Origin: JAUWKC01 sp035529895
GTDB taxonomy: Bacteria; Planctomycetota; Phycisphaerae; Sedimentisphaerales; Anaerobacaceae
Assembly (NCBI GenBank): GCA_035529895.1
Contig: DATKVV010000069.1
Coordinates: forward strand, 1-43,187
Direction of reading: 5' to 3'
DNA: 43,187 nucleotides
This document shows, piece by piece, positions 7,192-15,266 of the stretch (the first letter of the stretch is position 1; each line of letters starts with the position of its first letter). The notes beneath the pieces were generated by a model. It was not told the origin of the DNA. It saw only the letters and a program-made list of their open reading frames with translations, and did no database searches. The translations under genes and the position numbers were made by a program.

Positions 7192-8257
7192 AAAAGTCCA
7201 GGACGAGACGAAAGCCGCTGCTGTAGTAGCGATACGACGGCGAGTCGTAGTCGCGGTAGGTCACCGCGCAGATGGGCGCAGTGACGTTCCAGTAGCCGCC
7301 GCGAATAACACGATAAGTGCCACTGGCAGGGCCTTCTGGGTTATCATAGGGGCTTACATCATAATAATTTCCATCGTACCAGTCATTACACCACTCCCAG
7401 ACATTACCTGCCATATCATAAAGGCCGTAGCCATTGGCAGAGAAACTGCCGACCACGGAGGTATATGGATCAACGTCATCCCAGTCCGGATGATAACCAC
7501 GGGTCGGGCTTATATCATAGCTATATGAACTTGAACTGTAATAATTTGCCTGGGTGTGCGAGATGGTATCGCCCCACGGGAAACGGTAATCCGGATTACC
7601 CCCTCTTGCTGCGTATTCCCACTCTGCCTCGGTTGGGAGACGGTAACCGTGCGTTGCAAAATTGCAGTCCCATGTAGAAAGGTTGTAGCAGCTCTCGTAG
7701 CCTTCGGCGCTGCTTCGCCAGTTGCAGTATGCAGCCGAGCCGTACCAGCTCACACACACCATCGGGTCATTGGCCATACTCCGCCCGCCTTTGGTACGAA
7801 CGCTAAACACTCCCGCACTATAGACAATCTGGCTGTATGAACTCGATGTTGAGGTATCACAATAAGGCTGGTTGTTTCCGGTGCCATACACTATTCCGCC
7901 GGAAACATAAATACCCATACCAAAAGCGGAATTGAGATAGTCGCAGTACTGCTGATTCGTTACCTCGTATTTGCTCATAAAGAACGCATCAATCAATACC
8001 GGGTGGAGGGGCAGTTCGCTGGAGCTGCCTTCTGCAAAATGGTCTCCCATTTCAAACCCGCCGTACGGTATATATACCATACCACCCGGGATATTGGGGT
8101 CGCCGGAAAGCCACTGGTTTGCCATCACGGCGAAATCCTCAAAATTGACAAAACAGTCGCCGGTAAGGTCAGCCGATGGGCAATCAGCGAAGGCGCAGGG
8201 GCCCATCGCGAAAACAAACAGAAAGGCCGCCATTAGAATTGTACTTGTTGTCTTCAT
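7190..8257 (-). CDS. Secreted SUMF1/FGE-fold protein with N-terminal dockerin-like segment
   Basis: The 355-residue protein has a signal peptide (1-24), a dockerin-like segment with DLTGDCFVNFEDFAVMANQW, and a formylglycine-generating-enzyme (SUMF1) fold from about residue 58. Fold landmarks are GGFEMGD, YEVTNQQYCDYL, YRLPTEAEWEYAARGG, YDMAGNVWEWCNDW and a closing SGFRLVL. True sulfatase-activating FGE uses two nearby Cys in a GGS..C....C block. Here the block reads GGYWNVTAPICAVTYRDYD with a single Cys, so catalysis of formylglycine formation is unlikely. It is more probably a surface binding or structural protein. A promoter (8366-8395) lies upstream, and the stop codon overlaps the 7107-7191 repeat. 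Confidence 0.85.
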   Translation of the reverse strand: MKTTSTILMAAFLFVFAMGPCAFADCPSADLTGDCFVNFEDFAVMANQWLSGDPNIPGGMVYIPYGGFEMGDHFAEGSSSELPLHPVLIDAFFMSKYEVTNQQYCDYLNSAFGMGIYVSGGIVYGTGNNQPYCDTSTSSSYSQIVYSAGVFSVRTKGGRSMANDPMVCVSWYGSAAYCNWRSSAEGYESCYNLSTWDCNFATHGYRLPTEAEWEYAARGGNPDYRFPWGDTISHTQANYYSSSSYSYDISPTRGYHPDWDDVDPYTSVVGSFSANGYGLYDMAGNVWEWCNDWYDGNYYDVSPYDNPEGPASGTYRVIRGGYWNVTAPICAVTYRDYDSPSYRYYSSGFRLVLDF

Positions 8258-8365
8258 TTTTTTGCCCTCCTTCGGAAAAAACGGGTTATGTATGGCTAAA
8301 CCTCATAAAAACTCCCGGAATGGGGTGTGAACGGCTTGCACCTCAATCCGCTTGTAACCGGGTTT

Positions 8366-8395
8366 ATTGTACACAGTATCCCCGCTGAAAGTCAA
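8366..8395 (-). promoter_or_regulatory. Probable sigma70-type promoter for the SUMF1-fold gene
   Basis: TTGACT is separated by 18 bases from TACAAT on the minus strand. The start would fall near 8359, giving a leader of about 100 bases to the ATG at 8257. Confidence 0.55.
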
Positions 8396-8541
8396 GGAAA
8401 AAAGCGGAAAATTATCGTCTTTTGCCCTGTTTTGGGTAGACTACGGGCGATGCGTGGGGCCGGGGGAGAGACAACGGAGGCTGGTGTCTACGAGGGGGAG
8501 AATAAGGGGTTTGCTGAGGGGGCAAGCAACGCGAATCTGAG

Positions 8542-8613
8542 AGCCAACGGTCGGATTCGAACCGACAACCCCTGGTTTACAAAACCAGAGCTCTGCCGTT
8601 GAGCTACGTTGGC
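8542..8613 (-). tRNA. tRNA-Thr (anticodon UGU)
   Basis: The minus strand folds as a full cloverleaf: acceptor stem GCCAACG/CGTTGGC, D arm GCTCAACGGCAGAGC, anticodon arm CTGGT-TTTGTAA-ACCAG, and T arm GTCGG-TTCGAAT-CCGAC. The anticodon read from the seven-base loop is UGU, decoding ACA. CCA is not encoded. The discriminator base is U. It stands alone between the SUMF1-fold and FG-GAP genes. Opposite-frame proteins drawn across it are spurious. Confidence 0.95.
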
Positions 8614-8871
8614 GTACAGCAGAATGATAATCCAAAAGCGGGCAGTGGTCAATGCCGAAGACGGCGAGGAACGGGATGCGGGCGCCCATCAGGATTGTGG
8701 GTGCGTTTTTCACGCAGGCAGCGGCTTTCGCGACCATAGCTGGTCGCACCTTTGATTCTGCCAGCGAACCCGTAGAGCTAACGCGGCCGACTACAAACAA
8801 CGGATGCACCCTCTTTTTGAGCAGGGGAGCCTGCGTATCCGCCGCCGCCTTCATATGCGCACCGTATTTTG

Positions 8872-10377
8872 TCAGCGTGTCGGATTCTCATACCAAAACA
8901 CGCCGAGGTTATAGTCTTCTTCGCACGTAATAACGTCGAGGTCGCCGTCGTGATCGAGGTCGAGAAGCTGAATCAGGTCGAACTTTTGGCCAAAGGGCCC
9001 GCTGATTTCATGCGTCAACCATTCTTCTTCGGTCACGCTTTGGCGATAGCTCATCCAATACACGGACGGCCTGTCGCCGCCTCCGCCGAGCGTCGTGACA
9101 ATGTCCGGTTTGTCGTCGAGGTTGAGGTCCGCGACGCGCACCGCCTTGCAGCCGAGCCCCTCGGGAGTTCGGATACGGCGCATTTCCCAGCCGGCGGCAA
9201 CCCCTTCCTTGTTGTCTCCCGCACCAGGACGGCGGCGCAACCAGGACAACGCTGGGGGCGCGCCTGCGCAGAGAATGTCGCTTTTTCCGTCACGCTCGAG
9301 GTCCGTCACTGTCAGGAAGTTGACTCCCGCCCTGGCGGCCAGGATTCGGTGTGCCGTCCACGGAGCGCCCGCCCAGGAAGCGTCAGCTCCCGGATTCTCG
9401 AGCCAGAAGATACCGCGCCCGGCTCCCGCCTGGTCGGAAACGACGACGTCGATGTCACCGTCGCCATCAAGGTCGTCCGGCTCAAGCGACATCGTCCAAC
9501 CAACAGCATGGAGAAAGTGATACTTCCACGCTTCTACACGTCGCGGGTCCCCCTGCGGCGGGGACTGCAGCCAGCCGATTTCGCCGCGTTGCCCCTTCTC
9601 TGCCTTTGAACCGACAACAACATCAATGCCGCCGCGACCATCAATTTGCAAGGGTAAGGCAAACATCCACATTTGTCTTCCGGCGGTGGCGGCAAAAGCA
9701 TCCGTCCGCCACGCGGCGGGATTGAGGTATTTCGAGGGCTCCTTCGGTGCCCAGTGGACGTAGACGGTGCGGGTCCTGCCCTCACAACTACTGACGACAT
9801 CCATCGCGCCATCGCCGTCAAGATCGGCGAATACAGCGTCTTCCGGCCTCTTGACCTCGCCCACGGTCACGGCGGGCCAAAGGTCGCACGCACGCTTCGG
9901 GCCGGGATTGATATACACACGAACAACCCCTCCCTCTTCCCAGGCGGTAGTTATATCCATTAGGCCGTCACCGTTTGCGTCGCCAAGCCGAACGCCGTCG
10001 GCCCCGCGCGAGGAGTCGTCAATCGTGTGTCGCTTCCAGTGCCCGTTGTCGACCGCGAGCTTCTGCTCCCATTCGAGAAGGTGTCTCTTTAGCCTGGCGA
10101 CGACATCGGGGCGCTCGCCGGAGCGGTCCTCCATCTGGTCAGTATCATCCGCCAGATTGTAGAGAGCAACGTTCTTGCCCCGGATAAGGAGCACCCAAGG
10201 TTCTTCAAGGACGGTGCGGTTGACCTTATAATGCCAAATCTGAAATGAGGCGCTGCCAGGAGGATTTTGACGTCTATCGGCCGGCCGAGCATTGCCGGCA
10301 CAAGGAATACAGACGCTGGCGGCCAGCCCCAGAACAATACCAATCACGAAACGCCTGATGCACCTTTCCACCACCAT
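8872..10377 (-). CDS. Secreted FG-GAP/VCBS repeat protein carrying a sulfatase C-terminal segment
   Basis: The 501-residue protein starts with a signal peptide (to about residue 30) behind an AAAGGAG site. Residues of about 45-110 read like the C-terminal end of an arylsulfatase: an EPWVLLIRGKNVALYNLADD block, then RPDVVARLKRHLLEWEQKL. The rest holds about seven FG-GAP/VCBS calcium-type repeats (DANGDGLMDI, DLDGDGAMDV, DLDGDGDIDV, DLERDGKSDI, DLNLDDKPDI, DLDHDGDLDV), likely forming a beta-propeller. The sulfatase catalytic half with its C/S-x-P-x-R motif is missing, and ADRRQN after the signal resembles a sulfatase mature start. It therefore looks like a sulfatase gene that lost its core and joined a propeller. 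It may still be a secreted binding protein. Confidence 0.8.
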   Translation of the reverse strand: MVVERCIRRFVIGIVLGLAASVCIPCAGNARPADRRQNPPGSASFQIWHYKVNRTVLEEPWVLLIRGKNVALYNLADDTDQMEDRSGERPDVVARLKRHLLEWEQKLAVDNGHWKRHTIDDSSRGADGVRLGDANGDGLMDITTAWEEGGVVRVYINPGPKRACDLWPAVTVGEVKRPEDAVFADLDGDGAMDVVSSCEGRTRTVYVHWAPKEPSKYLNPAAWRTDAFAATAGRQMWMFALPLQIDGRGGIDVVVGSKAEKGQRGEIGWLQSPPQGDPRRVEAWKYHFLHAVGWTMSLEPDDLDGDGDIDVVVSDQAGAGRGIFWLENPGADASWAGAPWTAHRILAARAGVNFLTVTDLERDGKSDILCAGAPPALSWLRRRPGAGDNKEGVAAGWEMRRIRTPEGLGCKAVRVADLNLDDKPDIVTTLGGGGDRPSVYWMSYRQSVTEEEWLTHEISGPFGQKFDLIQLLDLDHDGDLDVITCEEDYNLGVFWYENPTR

Positions 10378-10598
10378 ATTCTCCTTTCAGCCGGCACTAA
10401 TCCGGGATTTCGCAGATACCATTTAATCTGCCTCGGTCGTCCAATTTCATTGTCCCATCCGCAATTTTCCAGATAAACGTCATACCCCCCCAAAGAATTT
10501 TCTGCATAGTCAGAGTAGCAGACAAACCGCGGATTTCAAGCCTTTTGTTAGTTTGCCTCGGCGCCGGTATTCATCGGTAGAAGCCGTATTAGGAGAAA

Positions 10599-11168
10599 TT
10601 ATCCGCTGAGAACCGGGCTGACAACAACCGTATCACCTCTGACAGCCGCGTTAATAGTGGCTTGGATGTGGCTGAAATCCGCCGGGCCGTCGTCGTCGAC
10701 CCCGCCTATCCACGACCGCCGCGATTGGGTTATGTACCGGGGGCAGGTCGGATTTGCCGCGGGGGTTGTGTTCGAGCACTTAAGAAAGGCGGCCAATTCG
10801 GCCCGCACCGTCTCGGCGTCAGGCCCAGACCATGGGTTCTCAGGGACGGGGAGGTCGGTAATCCTGGGCGCTCGCTCAGCGAGCAGGTTGGCCTCAGACC
10901 CGGCTGCTGCGCACGCCTGCGAACGCAGCAGGATATCGTCGAAGTAGACTATGCCCGAGCCGCCGGGCGTCGGGTTGTCCCTGTCGCCGAAGGCGATATA
11001 GATTCGATTAACATCATGTAAATTAACCCCGGCGTCACCGAAGTCCTGCAGGCAGATATTCCACTCGTGCCACTGTGCTATCTTGATGTCGTTCATATCT
11101 TCGCCGTGGTCTCCGTACGCGAGCTGGGCGTAGCTGCCGGCGCCGGTGCCCGGGCTCGGATTAGACGC
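10599..11168 (-). pseudogene. Remnant of a secreted domain protein joined to the start of a beta-helix domain
   Basis: Directly after the TAA of the upstream propeller-dockerin gene, the same frame stays open for 189 codons with no good start. It opens with SNPSPGTGAGSYAQLAYGD, then a block typical of secreted planctomycete proteins (WHEWNICLQDFGDAGVNL, IYIAFGDRDN, GGSGIVYFDDILL). It ends with VDDDGPADFSHIQATINAA and GDTVVVSP, the usual opening of a right-handed parallel beta-helix domain, and then stops. Neither domain is complete. The first ATG (11096) has no clear ribosome site. It looks like fused leftovers of two secreted-protein genes. Confidence 0.6.
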
Positions 11169-12461
11169 TTAAAACTGGCAGCCTTCCAGCCACCGGCCGG
11201 CAAGCTCAGCAAAATCATCAAGCATCACAGTCCCGTCGCAGACTACGTCGCCCGGATTATCCCCCGGATGCCCCGACCAGAGCCAGTTGTCCGTCTGGGC
11301 TTTCAGGTCCATCCAATCGATATCGCCATCGTCGTCCGAGTCGGGCTTGGGACGAATAATCGATGCAATTCTTATTTGTTGCTTATCATAATATTTCTGG
11401 GCGAAATAAGTGATGTATGGAATGCCTTTGCTGTCCAGCCCAATACAGCGCTCCTCGCCCGATTCAGGGTGTTCAGGCTTACCGTCCACAAACTGATCGA
11501 TCCACTCTGTTCCATTAAAGTACAGATACCATATATCATTGTTGCTTCCGGTATGGCAAATCCGTGGCTGGCCATTTTTGTCCAGTTCTATAGAGGAACC
11601 ACCGGGACTGGCAATTGGTATATGTTCTTCAATCCACTGTGCCCCCTTTGTTCTGATATAAATGCTGCCGGCAATAGTAATGTGGAGGTCGTCGTTGGCG
11701 TCTATTGCCATGTAAGTAGAAATATCCATATAGTACTTTATATTGACGAATGTCCACTCCGAGCCATTCCATCTGGCGACCATGCCTCCGTTCGCAATAG
11801 AGGTGTCTCCGAAGGCGATGTGGGGATGGTCGTTGCTGTCAATCTGGATCGAAGTGCCGGTAATTGACAGGGGTATATCGTTACAATAGACATTTTCAAT
11901 ATCCCAGGATGAGCCATTCCACCTGGCGTACTTTAGACAGCCGTTATCGAGGTCGGTATAGCTGATATGGGGGTACTCATTGCTGTCGAGGTCGATTGAG
12001 GTATAACGGCCGACTCCCACCCTGCCATTACCAACGGGATCCGTGGCGTTAGTGTCGTCCACTACCTGAAGGTCCCATCCCCCGGAACCGTCCTGCACCG
12101 CATATTTCAGACGGAACTTGTTACGGTCGCGATAGGAAATATGGCACCTGTCCTGACTGTCTATGGCCAGGCAGTTATATCGGCCGACGCTGAACGGGTC
12201 GGTCGGTCCGCCTACGTCCACGACCTCGCGCTCCCAGGACGTGCCGTTCCAGGCTGCGTACTTCAGACAGTTATCATCTCCTTCATAATAGCTGCAGCGG
12301 GGCCTATCCTGGCTGTCACAGACAACGTTGGTCCACATACCCACCTCGGAGTCCGGGTAATTGCCATCTACTATATCGACGAACCATTCAAGGGCCGATG
12401 TGGAACCGCCGCCCAGCACCGATACCAAGACACAAATTGCCAGAGTCTTTGCACTTTTCAT
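11169..12461 (-). CDS. Secreted beta-propeller-like protein with C-terminal dockerin-like domain
   Basis: The 430-residue protein has a signal peptide (MKSAKTLAICVLVSVLGG) behind a GAGAGGG ribosome site. About seven repeats of roughly 45 residues follow, each with an IDSQDRCHISY-like strand and a LKYAxWNGSSW-like strand, consistent with a seven-bladed propeller. The C-terminal 60 residues are dockerin-like (DSDDDGDIDWMDLKAQTDNW, then CDGTVMLDDFAELAGRWL). No catalytic signature is seen, so a carbohydrate-binding or adhesion role is more likely than hydrolysis. A consensus promoter lies upstream. Immediately downstream, in frame after the stop, is a decayed remnant (10599-11168). Confidence 0.75.
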   Translation of the reverse strand: MKSAKTLAICVLVSVLGGGSTSALEWFVDIVDGNYPDSEVGMWTNVVCDSQDRPRCSYYEGDDNCLKYAAWNGTSWEREVVDVGGPTDPFSVGRYNCLAIDSQDRCHISYRDRNKFRLKYAVQDGSGGWDLQVVDDTNATDPVGNGRVGVGRYTSIDLDSNEYPHISYTDLDNGCLKYARWNGSSWDIENVYCNDIPLSITGTSIQIDSNDHPHIAFGDTSIANGGMVARWNGSEWTFVNIKYYMDISTYMAIDANDDLHITIAGSIYIRTKGAQWIEEHIPIASPGGSSIELDKNGQPRICHTGSNNDIWYLYFNGTEWIDQFVDGKPEHPESGEERCIGLDSKGIPYITYFAQKYYDKQQIRIASIIRPKPDSDDDGDIDWMDLKAQTDNWLWSGHPGDNPGDVVCDGTVMLDDFAELAGRWLEGCQF

Positions 12462-12797
12462 TTCTGCACCCTCTCAAAAAATCGTTCTTATTACATCATC
12501 TCGTTTATGGCGCGCGGTGCGCGCCTATACCGCTTCATAAAGTCAGCCGCAATGGGCCTGGTTGAATAGCATTGAATCTCCTGCCTTTTTGCGCCTAACG
12601 CACTATCCAAAATCATAACTCTCATTATACGGCATTGCCCGCAGGTGTCAAGAAAATCTCTAAAATTCTCGCTCGGCGCCTCTCGCGCCGCGCCAAATGC
12701 GCTTCCATTTTCTTGTTTCTGCTCTCGTTTGCCGCCACGGGGGCTTGGCGCCGACAAGAAATGCCGTGTTCAATGTGAGAAAGCCTTTTTGACCCTT
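12462..12797. other. Intergenic region between propeller gene and regulator
   Basis: These 336 bases contain the promoter at 12624-12651 for the downstream propeller gene. Nothing else gene-like stands out. An 88-codon minus-strand frame here lacks a ribosome site and spans the promoter, so it is not annotated. Confidence 0.55.
12624..12651 (-). promoter_or_regulatory. Consensus sigma70-type promoter for the propeller-dockerin gene
   Basis: TTGACA and TATAAT, both perfect hexamers, are separated by 16 bases on the minus strand. The leader to the ATG at 12461 would be about 155 bases. Confidence 0.7.
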
Positions 12798-13025
12798 TTA
12801 AGCTTGAGAATCCTCGTCCTCGTATTGGAAAACCTCTTCCACCCCCACCCCGAAAACGCGCGCGATTCTAAAGGCCAAAGGCAGCGATGGCGCGTACTTG
12901 CCGGCTTCGATGGCGATGATGGTCTGGCGGGTAACGCCAACCTTGTCCGCCAACTGCTGCTGCGTCATCTCGCCGTTATCAAAACGGAGCCGACGAATCT
13001 GATTGGTGATACGATTATTGCTCAT
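12798..13025 (-). CDS. XRE-family HTH regulator of the six-paralog membrane operon
   Basis: This 75-residue protein is a single Cro/C1-type helix-turn-helix: MTQQQLADKVGVTRQTI and IEAGKYAPSLPLAFRIARVF. It is of the small YozG-like class that sits beside membrane-protein genes. The start at 13025 follows GGAGG by six bases and overlaps the stop of the last membrane-protein gene by 11 bases, so translation is probably coupled. The acidic tail FQYEDEDSQA is short, with no ligand domain. It probably controls its own operon. A signal route through the membrane partners is a guess. Confidence 0.85.
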   Translation of the reverse strand: MSNNRITNQIRRLRFDNGEMTQQQLADKVGVTRQTIIAIEAGKYAPSLPLAFRIARVFGVGVEEVFQYEDEDSQA

Positions 13026-13446
13026 CCTCTGCCTCCAGCGAGCATTGTATAAGAACGGCCGCCGAGTGAACAAGCTGCCCAACGAGTAGAGTGCTCAGGC
13101 ATATCACCGGCAGGTACAGAACACGTACGGAATTACCACCGCCGAGAACAAAAAATGGAATGATACAAACACAGCACAGAAATGCCAGAAGAGCAATCAT
13201 TGCCCACACAAGTGCCCGGTTGTAAATCATCTTTTCGCGTTCGTCGAAGTGGGCTTCGAAGCCTTTTTTGCGCAGCAGTAAATATCCCCCCAGCCCGGTA
13301 AGACTGCCGAACACCAGGAAAATAATCAGATAGTCAATGCCTTTTGCATTTGTTCTTGCCAACAAGAACACACACGCCGAGCAAATTGGAAAAGCCACCG
13401 TTACCACAACTATGTTGAACCACGCACTCTTTTGCAGTCTGTTCAT
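13015..13446 (-). CDS. 4-TM paralog 6 (DERD-motif membrane protein)
   Basis: This 143-residue integral membrane protein has predicted segments at about 10-30, 39-58, 78-101 and 109-133, and the loop motif HFDEREKMIYNRA at 67-79. It is one of six tandem relatives sharing an MNR-QK-AWFN start, a DERD loop between the second and third segments, and an AVLIQ end. The layout resembles DUF2178-type proteins, often found beside small XRE regulators. The start at 13446 has a GGAGG site. It overlaps the regulator gene by 11 bases. It lacks the terminal YGR found in its siblings (IQCSLEAEDEQ). Function unknown. Confidence 0.8.
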   Translation of the reverse strand: MNRLQKSAWFNIVVVTVAFPICSACVFLLARTNAKGIDYLIIFLVFGSLTGLGGYLLLRKKGFEAHFDEREKMIYNRALVWAMIALLAFLCCVCIIPFFVLGGGNSVRVLYLPVICLSTLLVGQLVHSAAVLIQCSLEAEDEQ

Positions 13447-13459
13447 AACGCCTCCTTTC

Positions 13460-13891
13460 TCAATCTGTCTCTTCGCCACCTTTACCCCCCCGTCCGTACT
13501 GAATCAAAGTGGCCAGACCCTGCACAAACGTGAAAATGACAAGACCCCCCAAAAGTGTCAGGGGCATCACGTTAACGGAGATGGAGCCATGTGGGCCAAC
13601 GATACACCAGGCAATCACGCATGCAGCAACGAAATATAACCAAAGCACGACATACGCGGCCATAACCGCCTTTTTGTGGATTGATTGGTCCCGCTCATCG
13701 AAACTAACCTTCTTTTTTCCTTTGTGGAGCTTGCCGCAAATAAAAGGAAATAACCAAAATAAGCCGCCCCAGATGACAATGCCTGTGAACATAAGCACTG
13801 GCGCGAAGGATATTCCCCTGTCATAAGCAATAAATACGGCGACTCCACCCGGGATAAGAAAGCAAAGTAATCCTAAAAAAACCAAATCCAT
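13460..13891 (-). CDS. 4-TM paralog 5, N-terminus lost to a frameshift in a T7 tract
   Basis: As it stands the frame starts at 13891 (GGGAG upstream) and gives 143 residues with the family DERD loop (65-68) and an ATLIQYGR end, but without the shared MNR start. An upstream ATG at 13914 has a GGAGG site, overlaps the previous gene's stop as ATGA and reads MNRTKGESWIWFF, the expected paralog start, then stops. One extra T in the seven-T run at 13875-13881 would join the two into one continuous family-length protein. This may be an assembly error, a real mutation or a phase-variable tract. The internal ATG may still give a functional product. Confidence 0.75.
   Translation of the reverse strand: MDLVFLGLLCFLIPGGVAVFIAYDRGISFAPVLMFTGIVIWGGLFWLFPFICGKLHKGKKKVSFDERDQSIHKKAVMAAYVVLWLYFVAACVIAWCIVGPHGSISVNVMPLTLLGGLVIFTFVQGLATLIQYGRGGKGGEETD
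13875..13881 (-). other. T7 homopolymer frameshift site
   Basis: Seven T on the coding strand split the conserved MNRTKG start from the body of 4-TM paralog 5. Eight (or five) T restore one frame. Homopolymer runs are typical sites of slipped-strand length change and of sequencing error. Confidence 0.7.
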
Positions 13892-13910
13892 GATTCTCCC
13901 TTTGTTCTAT

Positions 13911-14345
13911 TCATGACCTGCCTCCTTTGCCTGGCCGGCCGTACTGAACCAGAATCGCCACTGAACCTACAATTTTCATAAATAGAGCTCCTCCAACAGC
14001 CATCAGCGGTAATGTTATTGTCGGTACAGAGCTCTTTGGACCGAGGATGAGCCACAACAGAAAACACGACAGAACAAGAACTATCCAGAAGGTCGTATAA
14101 GCAAAAGATAATGCTCTTTTTTGAATAAAATTGTCACGCTCATCGCAGACAATCTTGTTCCGACCCTGTGGCTTCTTAAACAAAAAAGGATTGAGCCTTA
14201 AAAGTGCTAAAATCGCCACAAAGTACGGTCCGATTGTTGAATAACCTGCCGTTTGAAGTTCTATCGCAATTACTGTTGTGATAATAATAATTGTTGCAGT
14301 TATTACAATTAAATTAAAGCATGCTAATTTTTGGAGTCTATTCAT
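13911..14345 (-). CDS. 4-TM paralog 4 (DERD-motif membrane protein)
   Basis: 144 residues, starting MNRLQKLACFN and ending VAILVQYGRPGKGGRS. Four hydrophobic segments flank the loop motif CDERDNFIQKRA at 68-79. AAAGGAG precedes the ATG at 14345. The ATG overlaps the preceding gene's stop as ATGA, and its own stop overlaps the frameshifted start of the next gene in the same way, so this stretch is one translationally coupled operon. Function unknown. Divergence between siblings is high outside the motif, suggesting old duplications kept by selection. Confidence 0.8.
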   Translation of the reverse strand: MNRLQKLACFNLIVITATIIIITTVIAIELQTAGYSTIGPYFVAILALLRLNPFLFKKPQGRNKIVCDERDNFIQKRALSFAYTTFWIVLVLSCFLLWLILGPKSSVPTITLPLMAVGGALFMKIVGSVAILVQYGRPGKGGRS

Positions 14346-14785
14346 GATTTTTCTCCTTTCTGTCCCCGGCCGTACTGGATAAGAACCGCCGCCGAGTAAA
14401 CTAACAGAGCGATAAGCAGTACGCCCACATTGATAAAGGCAAGCAGCCAGACAGGAATCGAACCCTTTACTCCCACTGCTAACTGCGGGATTCCGGTTGC
14501 CGCGGCCAGTAAAATCCAGACCGAAACAAAGCAGGCCACCACTGCTCTGTACTTGATTAAGTTGTCGCGCTCGTCTGACTCCACCTCGGTCGGGCTTTGT
14601 TTCCTTCGCATGACAACAATCGACGTCACGATAAAGATGATAAAGACCGGTAAGGGCCAAAATCTCTCAAAGCCTTCAGGTATGCGCTTCAGGATAAAGA
14701 GCCTTGCCAGCGCCCAGGCAATGATCGGGATACACAGCACGGCCGCAGCGACATTGAACCACGCCTCTTTCTGTGTTCTATTCAT
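14342..14785 (-). CDS. 4-TM paralog 3 (DERD-motif membrane protein)
   Basis: 147 residues beginning MNRTQKEAWFN, with four hydrophobic segments, the loop motif SDERDNLIKYRA at 70-81, and AAVLIQYGRGQKGEKS at the end. The ATG at 14785 was preferred over an upstream start because it matches the family N-terminus and follows AAGGA. It overlaps the previous gene by eight bases and the next by four. Function unknown. The basic tail after the last membrane segment suggests that end is cytoplasmic. Confidence 0.8.
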   Translation of the reverse strand: MNRTQKEAWFNVAAAVLCIPIIAWALARLFILKRIPEGFERFWPLPVFIIFIVTSIVVMRRKQSPTEVESDERDNLIKYRAVVACFVSVWILLAAATGIPQLAVGVKGSIPVWLLAFINVGVLLIALLVYSAAVLIQYGRGQKGEKS

Positions 14786-15209
14786 TTTCCTTGTTCCTCC
14801 AACCGTACTGGAGCAAAATTGCCACTGAATGCACGAAAAACGCAACAATACCGGCTCCCCCAAATATCATAGGCAGCCAGATAGCTGAAATTGTTGCTGT
14901 TGGGCCGAGAATGGAAAAAGGAATCATGCACGCCAGTCCCACGAACAAGTAGGACAAGGCGAAGCTCGCAAGAGCTGCTCTTTGGTTAATCAGCCCATCA
15001 CGCTCATCACGAGTCACTTTACCCCTGTCTTTCTTGAAGATTAGAGGACCTAACCCTCCAAGGCCGGCAATACCCATGAAGCCAAGGCCGGCAAATGCTT
15101 TTGGCATACCGACCTTCAGAGCCAACACACCTACCGCTACACTACTGACAAGCACCCCTGATGAAATGGCAATCACAAACAACCACGCCATTTTCTGCGC
15201 TCGGTTCAT
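14778..15209 (-). CDS. 4-TM paralog 2 (DERD-motif membrane protein)
   Basis: 143 residues starting MNRAQKMAWLF, with four membrane segments and the loop motif RDERDGLINQRA at 67-78, ending AILLQYGWRNKENE. AAGGAC precedes the ATG at 15209. The first half is Gly-rich (GLGFMGIAGLGGLG) and closest in pattern to paralog 1. It belongs to the same operon as its siblings. Function unknown. Confidence 0.8.
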   Translation of the reverse strand: MNRAQKMAWLFVIAISSGVLVSSVAVGVLALKVGMPKAFAGLGFMGIAGLGGLGPLIFKKDRGKVTRDERDGLINQRAALASFALSYLFVGLACMIPFSILGPTATISAIWLPMIFGGAGIVAFFVHSVAILLQYGWRNKENE

Positions 15210-15266
15210 TGCAGTTGTCCTTTCTTAAAATCGGTTTTCGTCAGCTTCATAGTATGGTCGGCAGCC

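Noticed and set aside
8441..8854. A 137-codon minus-strand frame
   Set aside because: It runs across the tRNA-Thr gene and shows no ribosome site or family signal.
14452..14466. GAATCGAACCC resembling a tRNA T-loop
   Set aside because: It lies inside a clear 4-TM gene and no cloverleaf can be formed around it.
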